Source of the DNA: Climacium dendroides
Lineage: Eukaryota > Streptophyta > Bryopsida > Hypnales > Climaciaceae
Assembly (NCBI GenBank): GCA_950106755.1
Contig: OX467087.1
Coordinates: forward strand, 9,304,047 to 9,368,046
DNA length: 64,000 bases
Reading direction: 5' to 3'
Shown here: positions 1 through 10,897 of the stretch, one piece after another
Position numbering within the stretch: the stretch's first letter is position 1
How the letters are laid out: each line of letters begins with the position of its first letter
Position numbers and translations under genes: made by a program
The notes under the pieces: model-generated
Seen by the model: the letters and a program-made list of their open reading frames with translations, nothing else
What the model was told of the DNA's origin: nothing
Database searches by the model: none

Positions 1-299
1 TAAAAAATGAAAAAGAGCTACATAGATAAAATAACCTTTGCTTTTGCATAAAGTTTCATGTAGCAATTACCTAGCAATACTTTATTGCTAGAAGCTCATC
101 CAAAGGCAAAGCAAAAACTCACTAAATTGGAAATAAAATGAAATGAATGGGCAACCATGAGGTCTTCTTTCAAACAACCATAAATAGATGGTAGAATAGA
201 GGAGTTTTTTCTAGGTTCAAAAAAGATCAAATCTATACCGTTGATTCAAATGCTAAAAATAAAGACAACCAAGAAATTACTATGAATTGAGAAATAGTC
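1..299. other. AT-rich spacer at window edge
   Basis: No gene, RNA or clear repeat is visible. The LINE remnant that begins near 300 may extend into it in decayed form. Confidence 0.5.
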
Positions 300-2690
300 A
301 ATTATGCAACTCATTATAGCTATGCTATATTCACTTCTCAAGGAGAATCAACAAACTACCATTAAGCTAGAGATCATTTATAGACCGAGATTCCAAATAA
401 AGTCACACAAGATATATAAGAAAAACATCTTAAGTGCTAACATCACCAAAAAAATCCTAGATTTTCTAAAGTCTTTCTTAAGTGGACATGTCTCGGGCAC
501 TAACAAATGTCTTTTTAAATTTTTAGTGAAAATGTGGAACAAGCTAGGAGATGAATTCATTGAAGTATTCTATAAGTTCATGTCTTTAGATACTCTTTGC
601 CATCAGTTGAATACATACATGTTTTCTTTGCTTCATATCTAAAAGAGGTTGTAAGACAGTTTTACAAAACTAGTGGTCAATTACCTTGGTTGGAATGGTG
701 TACAAAATTATTGCCAAGACATTGGCAAGATCAATTCAACTAGTGATTCCTAAAATCATCAAATGAAATCAAACTTTCTTTCTAAAGGAAAAGAATATCT
801 TCACCAACATATTCTTAGCATTTGAAACCATAGAGTAGGCGGTTGAAGTAGAGCAATCACTAATAATTTTGCTCTTGGATTTTGAAAAGGTATTCAATAA
901 AGATGAAGTGGGGATTTTTGGAGGGTACAATGCCATTTTAGGATTCAATGACAATTGGATTAAATGAACCTGACCACTATTCATAAACTCTTGGTGTTCT
1001 ATTGAATTCAACCAGGGTTTTCTTTTAACTCTCAAGATCCATTTGCCAAGAATGTTCAATGACCCAATTTCTTTATTTGTTTATCATGGACTACCTAGAA
1101 TATTTGCTAAAAAGCAACAATGTAATTGAAGGCTTTTTTCTACAAGACTTAAAACTAACGAGAAAGGAAGTCCCAAGAATTCATAGATGACATAAAATAT
1201 AATATAGCCAACTTGGTTAAAGCTAAAGAAGAACTTTCAATATTTGCTAAAACAATTGGTGCTCAAATCATTTAGTATAAATTCTATACAACTTGGATCT
1301 CAAAAGTCCCCATATCCTTTCTATAGAAAATGGAGATGGATTGTAATGGCTTTCCCCTAATTCTACAACCTGCTACCTTAGATTCCAAGTAGGATTTTAA
1401 AGTCGCAACTCTGTAGAGATTTGAAGCTATTATAAACTCTTTGAAGCAAAACTATCATATTAAAGCACAACCATATACTTATTGTCAACTACATACTATT
1501 GGCTTTGATATGGTATTTGACCTCTTGTTGGCCCCCTCATTTGCACTCAATAAACAAAATTGAATCTTTAATACAAAACTATATTTGATTCAGCAAGAGT
1601 GCAGAATGAGCATGCTTTATGAAAGTTGAATGGAACTTATGGACAAAGCCTCAAAGCAACAACAATGTAAATTTACTAAACCTAGAGCTCCACATTGAAG
1701 CTCTTATGGCAAAACTTTTCATTCAAGGCTTGATGCTAGGAACAACACTTTGGAAGCACCTCTTCCATCATCACATCAATAAGATCTATCCTAAGCAAAG
1801 AGGCAAGTGGTCTACCAACATTATGTTGTACACCAAAAATGTGAGGGAAAAGGGTTTGATGTGTAGTGGGTAGTATGGCCAAAGTGGTGTCAAATCCGGC
1901 ATGACCTCCTATTCATTAATTCAACTATTGTTGAAACTTCAATGCACCAATGCATATTTTGGAATGGTGAACTCAAAGTGGATGACATAATTCATGGAGA
2001 TCTATTCTATTCTTTTTGAAGCACATGGCCAAAAAAAGTATTTGGCAATTTAAACACTTGTGGCATATACAAGAAGAAATTGGAAGAATATCAATGATCT
2101 TCAACCCTTGATTAGTCATAAAGACACTAATTTCCATATTGTGGAGTTATTTCATTTATTTTATCATTTCCAAGCCATTAATCAATGATACATAATCCAA
2201 TTATTGACAATGATAATTGGATAATTGATTTGCCTAATTAAGAGCTTTTCCAAATGCAAAACTATTTGGAGGGCAAATGGGAGGGCAAAATAATTTTGGA
2301 AACTAGTCTCGTTTTCTTTGGTCCTTGCAAAAATTAGGAGATTCACCAAAATAATGGGTTGGAGCTCATGAAAGCACAAGTGTTTAAGACTTGCATCAAT
2401 GTTCACATCATATAGGCCAACCCAACTAACAATTAGAAAGAAAAATTCTGGTATATTGGTAAAGCTCAGTCACTATACTTCAATCCATGCCATTGGAAGT
2501 GGTATACTATTATCCTTTCGAAAAAGGTACCTTCTTCAGTTTTCTACCAAAGCTTGAATATTGCATTGCACTTGAAACTTGGTGCTCAACTAGTAATAGA
2601 CTTAAAATCTTACAAGCATAGGCTAATTTTACTCCAAATGAATCCAAAGCCTCAATTTAACTCATCTGGGTATCTCTCTTGGTAACCGTA
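300..2690 (+). mobile_element. Degenerate LINE (non-LTR retrotransposon), reverse-transcriptase region to 3' part
   Basis: A dead LINE read across shifting plus-strand frames. Near 540-640 the frame shows the pre-RT region (KLGDEFIEVFYKFMSLDTLC). At about 678-720 it reads SITLVGMVYKIIAKTLAR, the classic RT block that follows 'WRPISL' in plant LINEs. At 865-890 comes LLLDFEKVFN, corresponding to the first catalytic Asp block (LLDFEKAFD). Around 1180 FIDDIKYN corresponds to the FADD catalytic box. Downstream, at 1660-1830, LLNLELHIEALMAKLF and KIYPKQRGKWST match the post-RT region of the same class. Many stops and frameshifts separate these blocks, so nothing functional can be made. The FADD box retains its two Asp residues but has Ile for Ala. 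No poly-A tail or target-site duplication was identified, so both ends are approximate. Confidence 0.8.
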
Positions 2691-2879
2691 CTAATAACAT
2701 TGGTATGTATTCACATCTTCAAATTTATTGGTAAATGTGGCATTTGTTGATGTGCCATCATTAAAAATTGAATTTAATAAGACTACGGCACACTTTATAC
2801 CTCTAGATAGAAACTCTCTCCTCTTGCCTTCAATATGACAACCATTATCATGGAACTGAACTGAACTAAATTGTATTCC

Positions 2880-3240
2880 TTTTTTTTGAACTCTAAAGTC
2901 CCAAAGTCCCTACCGGGGACTCTTGAGATTTTGGGTAGGCTCGTAACTTACTAAATTATGACACCATGAGTGTAAAAATCAGCTCAAGGGGTAGCCCAAA
3001 AAAAATCACTAAAACTTGAATTTTTTTAATTTTTAATTTTTTTCTCAAAGATTGTATTTTTGTCTACATTTGAAGCTTTGATTCATTCTATTTGGACTAG
3101 TGATGAGAAATTATGGAAAATCTTATTTTGGGGGGCAATCTAAGCATCTTTTTGGAAAAAATAACTTATACAATTCATTTTTTAATGTGTTTTTTTATAA
3201 TTTTTCCAAAAAATTGTGAGACATGAAGCAATGATCCCAG
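2880..3240 (+). repeat. Dispersed repeat family A, copy 1
   Basis: This stretch is related to 6660-7075 (opposite orientation) and 37880-38330 (same orientation). Shared landmarks are a segment around 'gggactcttgagattttgggtaggctc', the 'ttattcattctatttggact' block and 'aataacttatacaattc'. The copies are strongly diverged. No coding capacity is seen. It is probably part of an old transposon whose full limits cannot be set from three copies. Confidence 0.6.
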
Positions 3241-3412
3241 AACTAGTTTATAGAATTTAGTGCACTTTGCTACCTAGTTTAGGGAATTTAGTGCAATATG
3301 CTACCTTCAAGACAAATAAGCATCAACTTTAGCTATCTTGAGAGTGAGTGGCATTAAAAAAATTAGAAAAGAAAGGACTTGGCAAGTTGTAAAGGATGAT
3401 TGGAAGTACTTT

Positions 3413-3560
3413 AACCCAAAAGTGTATATTATATACATATACATACATATATAACCCAAAAGTGTATATTATATACATATATACACACATATAACCCAAA
3501 AGTGTATATTATATACATATATACACACACATACAATTTGTGTGTGTGTATATATATGAT
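3413..3560. repeat. 40-bp tandem repeat (3 copies) running into a TG/TA microsatellite
   Basis: The phrase 'aacccaaaagtgtatatta' recurs at 3413, 3453 and 3493, an exact period of 40 bp with copies nearly identical. The third copy runs into alternating TG and TA steps up to about 3560. This is a simple locally expanded satellite with no coding potential. Confidence 0.9.
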
Positions 3561-6500
3561 ATACAATTTATAGAAAATAGGTGGTTTTATTGGAAATAAT
3601 TAAATAAATGGAGAAGTTGCATAAAAAAATGATTAATTAAGACATATCTTAGAACAAAAGGTGATTAATGTAGAAAGAAGAAAATGAATAATCTTTCTAG
3701 AGTATGAAAAAAAGTCAATATATAAGGAGATTCTCAGTTAATGTCTAAGGTGAAAAATTACCATTATTAGAAATCTTTTGACCAAAAGGTGAAATAAAAG
3801 ATGATGCATTATTTTGGCAAATTAGAAATGGGAAAAATGGGTAATCAAAGTTTCTAGCACCTCCAATAAATTTTTGAAGGATAATGATCCTAAAATCTAG
3901 AAGCTATTGTCAATTTTGTATTGGGCGTGCAATGTGTGATGCCAAAATAGTACAAGAGTTTTTTTGTTTGGATTCAACAATATTTTGAAATATTATATCT
4001 TATTCATGGCTACTTCATAATCTACTTCATAATTTATTCATGACTTCAATAGAAGAGTGACTTTATAAATGACACTTTAGTTGTGAGGCCTCAAAATACT
4101 ATGATTTTATATGACATATATCTTCAAAAGTGGTCCCTACTTTTATAGAGAGAGAGATTTTTAAGGTCATTATTAGAAATGTCACCTAAAACAATTCTAA
4201 GTTTTTGACAAAGGTCATTACTAAAATATGAATGGTAACAAGAAAAGTGTAAGCTTCTTAATTGTTGATTATTGTATTACATAGATTGAAGTACAAGATT
4301 CCAAACACAAACCCTAAACAAGTTATGGTGTCAAATCCAAACTTGTAATGGATTAAGGACAAGACTCAATTTGTCATGTGGTTTCAAAATTCCATTTCTT
4401 TTGTTGAGGTTTCAAATATACTTCATGGTTGCTCAAAATTGAGATGTAGACTTCATGTACATCAATGTAAAAAATCACCTCCAAAGAATGTGTAAACTAG
4501 CTTTGATTTAAAAAATAAAAATAAATTCTAAACACCTTCGCACAAATGTCGTCATAGGATGAAAGTTATTCGATGAAATTTGAGGGCAATAGAAGACTAT
4601 GGATTCGCATGAGTTCCTGGATGAAAATTTGGGAATTCTACCAAATCAACAATTTGACGTGGCTAAGACCTTGCCACATCAAATAATATTAAATAATTAA
4701 TAATATTTTTTGAAAGTAATTATTTTTTAATATTTTGACATGTTCTTAGCCTTGGGAACAGGTCTAAAACAACTCTCCCAAGGTCTCAAATTTCTTCTAA
4801 TGAGAATGATCCATTGTCATCCATTCGGTCGTTGCATATATTTAGACTAATTAGATCCATTATCATTTTTTACAATAGTGACCAAAATCAAAGAATTTGT
4901 CACAAGTATTTTAGTGAAGTGACATTTGAAGATGAAGAAAAAAGAAACCTTAACTATAGGTGGTCAAAGCAATTACATATAGCTTCCCATTTTTGTCCTT
5001 TATTGGGGAGTACTCTTGTCTACTTGGATTCTAATGTGCTTTGTTTGACTCTTTGTACTAGATGATCAATGCAATGGACATCCAAAAGCATTCCTCAAGA
5101 TTGTGGAATACTTAATGAATCTTTTACCATATGTAGAAACCGCATATTGGGAGACAATTTTGGGTCTATATACCTTAGAGAACCTAAATCTTTGTTCAAG
5201 ATGCTTGCTTGCAATGGCTTTCCAAAACTTGTAGGCATCAGGGCCTTTTTTATTTTTTATGAAGTGCTTAAGTGGTGATATAAAATGTTATAGTACTGCC
5301 CCAAATTTTAGCATTCATTTATATATTATATAAGAAGATCACATTAGCATATATCTCATGTTTATAATTCTATTTTTATACACAATTAGGTGGTTTCATC
5401 CAAGATTTTTGGCAAAAAAATTCACAATTTTTTACCATTTTTTAGCCAAATTATTTTATTTTGGTGCAATTTGGCACTAGATAGTCCTTCCAAAGCCCCA
5501 TTAGGCATTAGAGGTCCCCCCTTATACCCTTGCAAGAGACGCAAAGTAAAGTAGGCTCTTCAAAAGTTGGTCTAGGTTCGAAATAAGATGGAAGGTAGGT
5601 ACTTTGGCATAGAAGATGTGGGAAGGACATGTGTCCAATCTTGAACTTCAATCTATAGCTTGCATGGATAGGGCAACCAAGTTGGCCCTTGAAAATGAAT
5701 ATTGATTGGACCTTCTAAAACTAGTTTTGCGTGCCATTTACCTTGAGAAAAGGTGAGGGTACTTTTACATGAGTTCCAACATTCCAAAAATAATGTTGTC
5801 ATTCATATTAAAAACTACTATTCATTGAATTTTTTCAATTAATTACAAAACTCAAACCTAGTACAATCTTGGAATATAAAATCTTCATATTCAAGAAAAA
5901 AAACTTAGATTGTACAAGTAGTTTGAAATGTAGGTGCATTTTGATCATCAATTGAGAGAGGATAATTGTGAAAAAATAGATGAGAAAATCATTATTGATT
6001 GAATAAAGAACATATTTGCAAATGTTAAATGATTTCTATTCTCCAAAATGGCCACTCTAAGGATTTGTATATTCCATTGGAGAAATAATATTACTTAAAA
6101 CAAACATTGCTTTAGAAGGTGAACAAACCTCACTTTATAATGTGCATGGACGGGATGAACCTCTATAGTCTCAAGGCTATTTTTTGGGTCAAAAACCATT
6201 CAAAAGTATCACTTCTAATGTGTTCTTTCAAGAAGTCCTAATTTTTTTTAAAATTGACCATAGGATCTTGCATTTTACTTGACTTAGATCATGTGAAATT
6301 TTTTTTATGAAGTTTGACAATATAGATTATAACATAATATTAGCATTCATAGTTGGAAATAGAGTTTTTTAAACACTACCCTACAATTTCAAATGACTTT
6401 GATTGCTATTTGTGGAATTTTTTTGCACTAGGTACTTTGAATTAAAAATAATTATATTGAAATAATTGAGTTGAAAGTCTAGGAATTACAAAAAAATACA

Positions 6501-6659
6501 CTTGAATTTCATCCATTTCAAAACTATTAAGTAGATCCAACATTGAACAAAAAAAAAAAATTATTAATAGTTCTAAGATAGAAATGAAATGCAACAATGA
6601 GTTTGTTCTAACAATCGAATTTAACCTTGTCAAACAATTAAATTTTTTTTTGCTAATTG
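3561..6659. other. Gene-free AT-rich spacer
   Basis: No gene is recognisable. Short open frames (for example 4814-5065 and 5069-5278) have no family resemblance and no splice context. The stretch 4940-5180 shares diverged blocks with 26050-26290, notably the part around 'aaaagcattcctcaagattg' and 'aatgaatcttttaccatatg', so it belongs to another old dispersed repeat. The rest shows only A/T runs. Confidence 0.6.
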
Positions 6660-7075
6660 CATTAAAAAATGAATCCTTCTAGTAATTTTTTCAAGAAGAT
6701 TCTTAAATTGCCCAAAAAACAAGATTGTCCATAACTTTCTCATTACTAGTCCAAATGAAATGAATCAAATCTTTCCATATAGACAAAAATATTTTCTATG
6801 AGAAAAAATTTTGAAAATTTTATTTTGACTTTTTCTTTTTCATTTTTCTACTACTTGCTCACAATGTTTGGGACTTAGAGTAGCATAACTTTTAATTCTT
6901 GACACTAATTGGAAAAAAAATGATATTCCCACAAAGCTGATGTGTTTTCCTATCTTCAATTTTTTCCCCCCCCAAAACCACAATGAAATTGAGACTATGG
7001 GAGCCTACCCAAAATCCATTTTGTCCCAAAAGGAAACAATGAGACTTGGGGGTTAACTTAGATCATCACAAGTGC
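6660..7075 (-). repeat. Dispersed repeat family A, copy 2 (inverted)
   Basis: Reverse-complement relative of 2880-3240 and 37880-38330. 'attgtccataactttc' and 'gtccaaatgaaatgaatcaa' mirror the 'aaagttatggacaat' and 'ttattcattccatttgga' blocks of the copy near 38150. The end near 6990-7065 carries the 'gggagcctacccaaaatcc' segment. A run of nine C (about 6967-6975) lies inside. No coding capacity. Confidence 0.6.
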
Positions 7076-7281
7076 ACCATTCACATGTAAAGGAACAAGT
7101 TTAGAAATCACCCACCTAAGAGCTAAAGCTGAATATTTTGAATGCGAAGCCTCTTGAAATAATTTTTAGTAAATTTTCCTTGAAAGACAAGTGGAATTGG
7201 CATCTAACCCAAGTCATTTCATATTTTTTGAAGCTTTGTGAAATTAGTTATGAAAATTTGAAGTTGAAATGGCATAGGGAT

Positions 7282-7388
7282 CTAAAATTGCCCACCTCCT
7301 AAAATGTACACTGTTTGTACATTGCTGAAGGCTATGAAAAAGCAACATGTACATATAGTGTACGTGTTGAGGATGTGGGCGGTTTTAG
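7282..7388. repeat. Imperfect inverted repeat (hairpin), about 45-bp arms
   Basis: The left arm, from 7282 ('ctaaaattgcccacctcct'), pairs imperfectly with the right arm at about 7341-7388 ('ggatgtgggcggttttag'). Both arms contain 'gtacac' and 'tgtac' blocks, and the loop is about 14 nt. Several mismatches and small bulges are spread along the stem, which resembles a microRNA-type or old MITE foldback rather than a fresh palindrome. No target-site duplication is evident. Function unknown. Confidence 0.6.
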
Positions 7389-8200
7389 AGCCTGTTACCT
7401 TACTAGAAACCTGTACAAACCTCACAGCAGGCAAAGATATCATCAAGTAGTTCTAAAGTAGAGCAGCTACTAATGTAATCTGACAATACACGACACCACT
7501 TCAGATCTCATAACAAAATCCACCATCTGAACTGAATGCCCAAACCGACCCCAGAAACAGTGCACAGAAAAGTAAACCAATAAATTTAAAAGGACGGGAA
7601 CTGAAAGGGAAGAGAATCACACTGGCAGTGTGGGTAGCTGGAACAACCACACAGTTAAGTTGTTCAGCGTTGTTCAAGCTCATAAATTGTTCAGGCCAGC
7701 TCAGCCAAAAACCTGCAGCTCCCACGATAATTTAGAGCCAGATGTAACCCCGGAGAAGGATGCACTTTGCTTACAAAATCAAAATTAAAACTAAAACCTG
7801 GAGCCTTTCAAACGCAAGGTTAACTTAGCCGCCTCCACTTCAAGCAAGCCCATTTCAAAATAATCACAAGACTGCATCATCATCACTACTCCCACAGCTA
7901 CTATCGTAACAGGCTGCTAGTATAGCTCCATTCCTTGTTTTCACTTGCATTTGCAGCACCGTTAGCAGCCCAGCTGTTTCAAGTGCACTTTTAAGGTGCA
8001 CAGCTTACGCAGATTGAAGCTCACTGTGTGTCCTAAACCTTCTTAACCAGCAGGCGGTCTGCTGTACAGTTAGTTGTCTGCATTGTTGACGTTTCAGCGT
8101 TTATGAGAAGATGTCGATGTTTGGTGGTGGAAAGTACCAAGTCGCTGTTGTTGCAGCTGGTCCTAATTTAGCTCCTGAGTGACATTCTTTATATTAGATC
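7389..8200. other. Spacer upstream of lipid-transfer gene, less AT-rich
   Basis: Base composition becomes more balanced here than in the spacer to the left, as expected near a transcribed region. A 74-codon open frame on the minus strand (7501-7725) has a hydrophobic middle part but resembles no family I know. I see no splice partners for it and do not call it a gene. Confidence 0.4.
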
Positions 8201-8209
8201 TTGTGTGTG

Positions 8210-9010
8210 GGCAGAAGGAGTGCAGTGCAGTCGAGGAAGCTCCGATCAGTGAACATTTGAAACATTGTATTAGACTGCCATTGTTCTTCAGTTGTTGCTT
8301 CTTTTCTTCTCTGTCAGTGCTGGCTTTTGGAGGTACTAGGTTCACTGCATATTGCTCTTCCTTCGCATGCAGGTTTTGATGTGTTTTGAGTGGAGGAGAG
8401 GAGCTCTAGATTTTCTACCACAATGTCAGCTTCAAGCACTTGAGAGAGAGAGTCTTTTGTTTGTATAGTGTGTATGAGCAGGAGTTCAGCAAAGCTAACT
8501 AAGGAATAAATATTCACTCATGCACTGAGCTTCCTTAGTTAGGTCTAACACATTAATCCTTGATGTGAAGAACCAATATGCAGAAACAAGAAAAGCGGCA
8601 ACTGAAGGGCAGCGACAAATAAGTGCATGAGTGATTGCCGCTTTTCTTGTTTCTGCATATTGGTTCTTCACATAAGGATTAATGTGTTAGACCGAGTCGA
8701 GTCAAGTGAGCTTTAGATTTGCTACAATAATGTCATTTGCTGCAGCACCCTCAAGCGCGAGAGGGACAAACTTTTCTTAAAAGTATTGAGCGTCTGAGCA
8801 GGAGTTCAGTGCATGAGTGAACATTTGGAACATTTTCTTAATTATTATCTCACTGTCTTTGCCCTTCAGTTTTGCTGCCTTTCTTGTTTGTCAGACTTGA
8901 TGCGTATGTAGTTTCAAGACATTGGGTTTGCTGCGCATTGCTTCATCTTCACATTGCATTTGGTTTGAGTCGAGGAGAGGAGCATCAGATATGCTTTAAA
9001 ACTGGGAGTC
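8210..9010 (+). repeat. Diverged direct repeats in the region upstream of the LTP gene
   Basis: Similar blocks recur in the same orientation. 'gagcaggagttcag' is at about 8475 and 8798. 'cagtgaacatttgaaacatt' (8248) resembles 'gagtgaacatttggaacatt' (8816). 'gaggagaggagc' is at about 8393 and 8973. 'gctctagattttctaccacaatgtca' (8400) resembles 'gctttagatttgctacaataatgtca' (8711). This is a two- to three-fold local duplication of a promoter or leader segment, with the inverted repeat at 8542-8693 inserted between copies. It may duplicate regulatory sites for the gene at 9107. Confidence 0.7.
8542..8693. repeat. Near-perfect long inverted repeat, 60/59-bp arms, 33-nt loop
   Basis: The left arm 8542-8601 is the reverse complement of 8635-8693. 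The only difference is one extra G in the left arm at about 8562. The loop is 8602-8634. Within the loop, 'gtgcatgagtga' (8623-8634) is also complementary to sequence just upstream of the left arm ('tcactcatgcac', about 8515-8526). A small second inverted pair, 'ctaactaagga'/'tccttagttag', flanks that. Such a stem could fold as RNA or act as a foldback transposon. No target-site duplication was seen. Confidence 0.9.
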
Positions 9011-9106
9011 AGTTCAATACACTTCGGAAACTTTTAAATACTCAAACCATACTAACAGTGGCTTGGTTTGCAGAGTGTGAGGACAACCTTACTAAGTTTT
9101 TTAGCG

Positions 9107-10897
9107 ATGGCGAGAGTAAGGATGGTGTTGGTAATGGTCGCGTTGGCAATGCTGGCGATGGGGACGGACACAGCGGAGACTCCCGCAAACTGCGACTCAG
9201 AAACGGCGGCGTTGCTGCCATGCTACTCGTACGTGACGGGACCTGATGCGAAGCCTCCCTCGGATTGTTGCGGGGGGCTGAGCACTTTGAACTCCAACAG
9301 CCCTACTTGCCTATGCCAGGTGATCACGCAGCTCAATAGTTCCACGACCGCCGAGCCCTCCGTCAACATCACCAAGGCTTTCAATCTCCCTAAGGACTGT
9401 GCCATCACTTTGAAGACCAACGATTGCCCAGGTTAGGAACACTATGTAACATCTCCTACAGTGATCTCTTAAACCCCGTAGTAATCAAAACTTTTATCTC
9501 TTTTTTGCTGAATATCTAAGTTTTGGGAACAGACACGATGACTTTCTAGATTGTTAATGATTTCTTGGTCATCCAGACATTTTAGAAACACGACGTGAGC
9601 TTTGGTAACAACCTTAAGTGAAGTTTATGTACAGATAGTGGCTCTCGAGACCGAGGGCGTTCTGGTTTTGCCAAAAACACTTCAACATTGTAACCAAAAT
9701 TTGGCTCGCATCTGCTTAGTTAAGTTTTGGGAACAGGTAGGATGACTTTCGAGGTTGTCAATGCTTACTTGGTCATCAAGACATTTAAGAAACACGACGT
9801 GAGGTTTGATAACAACGTAAGAAATTTTTTTAAGTATAGACGGTGACTTTGAAGGCTGAGTATTTGGGGGATTTGTGAAGCATATGTTTCTGCATTGCCT
9901 CGTTGTGTTTCGTCTGCCATGTACTGGAAGGTAGAGGATGTTCATTGTGTCACTTCAGGAGTTTTAACGTATGTAGGAGTGTCACTTTTTTGATGTGGCG
10001 AGACCAGTCTGGGTACAGGAGAATAATCTTTTCAGAATTTTTTTTTTGTCACGAAGTTACAAGATTTTTTTTTATGCTATTTCAAATTGGTAAGTTAAAG
10101 ACGTCTACTGGAAACAGTAGACAACTCCATTTTTCATTCGAAGATAAGTGGCCGTAAACATTTAGATTTAGCCAAGTCACGCTCACACCTCTTCAGTTGC
10201 TACTGTTAACCGAATTGTTTGGTATCGAAATCGTACATCGTTCTGATTGAACATTTTTTGGTATTTTGCAGCTCTGGCTAATTTGCCTTTAACACCGCCT
10301 GTCGGCATTACTCCTACACCACCAGCAACAACATCGTCCCCAGGTATTTTTTCGCCTAATAATCCTCCATTTGAAGTTTAATTATTTTCTTCATCAGCCA
10401 GGATCTTACAGGTAGACAATCTGGAACTGTAAATTGTAGATCTCTACAGCTTTGAATTGCAGCCTACATTTGTGCAAATAATTATGCATATTATTTCAAA
10501 AGAATGGCTTGGGTGGATTATGATATTGCTACAGAGGTGTGATGCATGTGTTTGATGCGTGTGATCAAATCTTGTTTCTGGTTACTTGTTATTTACTTAT
10601 TGACTAAAGTACATAATTAAAGTCTATCTCCTACCTTTAAAATCCATACCAATATTTCCAGCTCCCTGTCAGATATTACTGCTCATATATTTGCTCCAGA
10701 GTATGTACTCTCAACTGTAGTACTGTCAGTACTAAATCAATGTCTTCCTGGTGCTTTTTATTGGAATAGGTCCAGTTGCTGGAGCAGGTCCTGAATCCGC
10801 AGAACCAGGAAGTGGGAATGATGGCTCTAGGCTTCTGCCTGCCAGTTTTGTGATTGGAGTGGCAGCTGCAGCTGTAGCAGTCCAAGCCTTTCTTTAA
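9107..10897 (+). CDS. GPI-anchored non-specific lipid-transfer protein (LTPG type)
   Basis: Exons 9107-9431, 10272-10343 and 10770-10897 join in frame to 525 nt, 174 residues. Introns have GT-AG ends in phase 1. Residues 1 to about 24 form a signal peptide (MARVRMVLVMVALAMLAMG). The eight-cysteine motif of plant lipid-transfer proteins follows: Cys29, Cys39, Cys54-Cys55, Cys68-x-Cys70, Cys98, Cys107. These normally form four disulfides around a lipid-binding cavity. Residues 109-150 are a Pro/Thr/Ser/Gly-rich linker. Residues about 154-174 are a hydrophobic tail after small residues (SGNDGS), as expected for GPI attachment. Possible N-glycosylation sites are Asn77 and Asn87. The family acts at the outer plasma membrane and cell wall in cuticle or wax lipid export. 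The start at 9107 is chosen because the signal peptide follows it directly. A 'tttgcag' just upstream (ending 9072) suggests an intron in the 5' leader. Exact lipid specificity cannot be told. Confidence 0.93.
9517..9855 (+). repeat. Tandem duplication inside LTP intron 1 (period 204 bp)
   Basis: 'taagttttgggaacag' starts at 9517 and again at 9721. Both copies continue with 'gatgacttt', 'cttggtcatc', 'agacattt' and 'agaaacacgacgtgag'. About 135 bp of each copy is alignable, with moderate divergence. It lies wholly in intron 1 of the lipid-transfer gene. Confidence 0.85.

Noticed and set aside
7501..7725. 74-codon minus-strand frame with a hydrophobic stretch
   Set aside because: Isolated, with no recognised family or splice signals. 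Possibly chance in a less AT-rich region.
9068..9106. Upstream in-frame extension of the lipid-transfer protein (from a TTG)
   Set aside because: No ATG in the extension. It follows a likely intron acceptor, and the ATG at 9107 directly precedes a good signal peptide.
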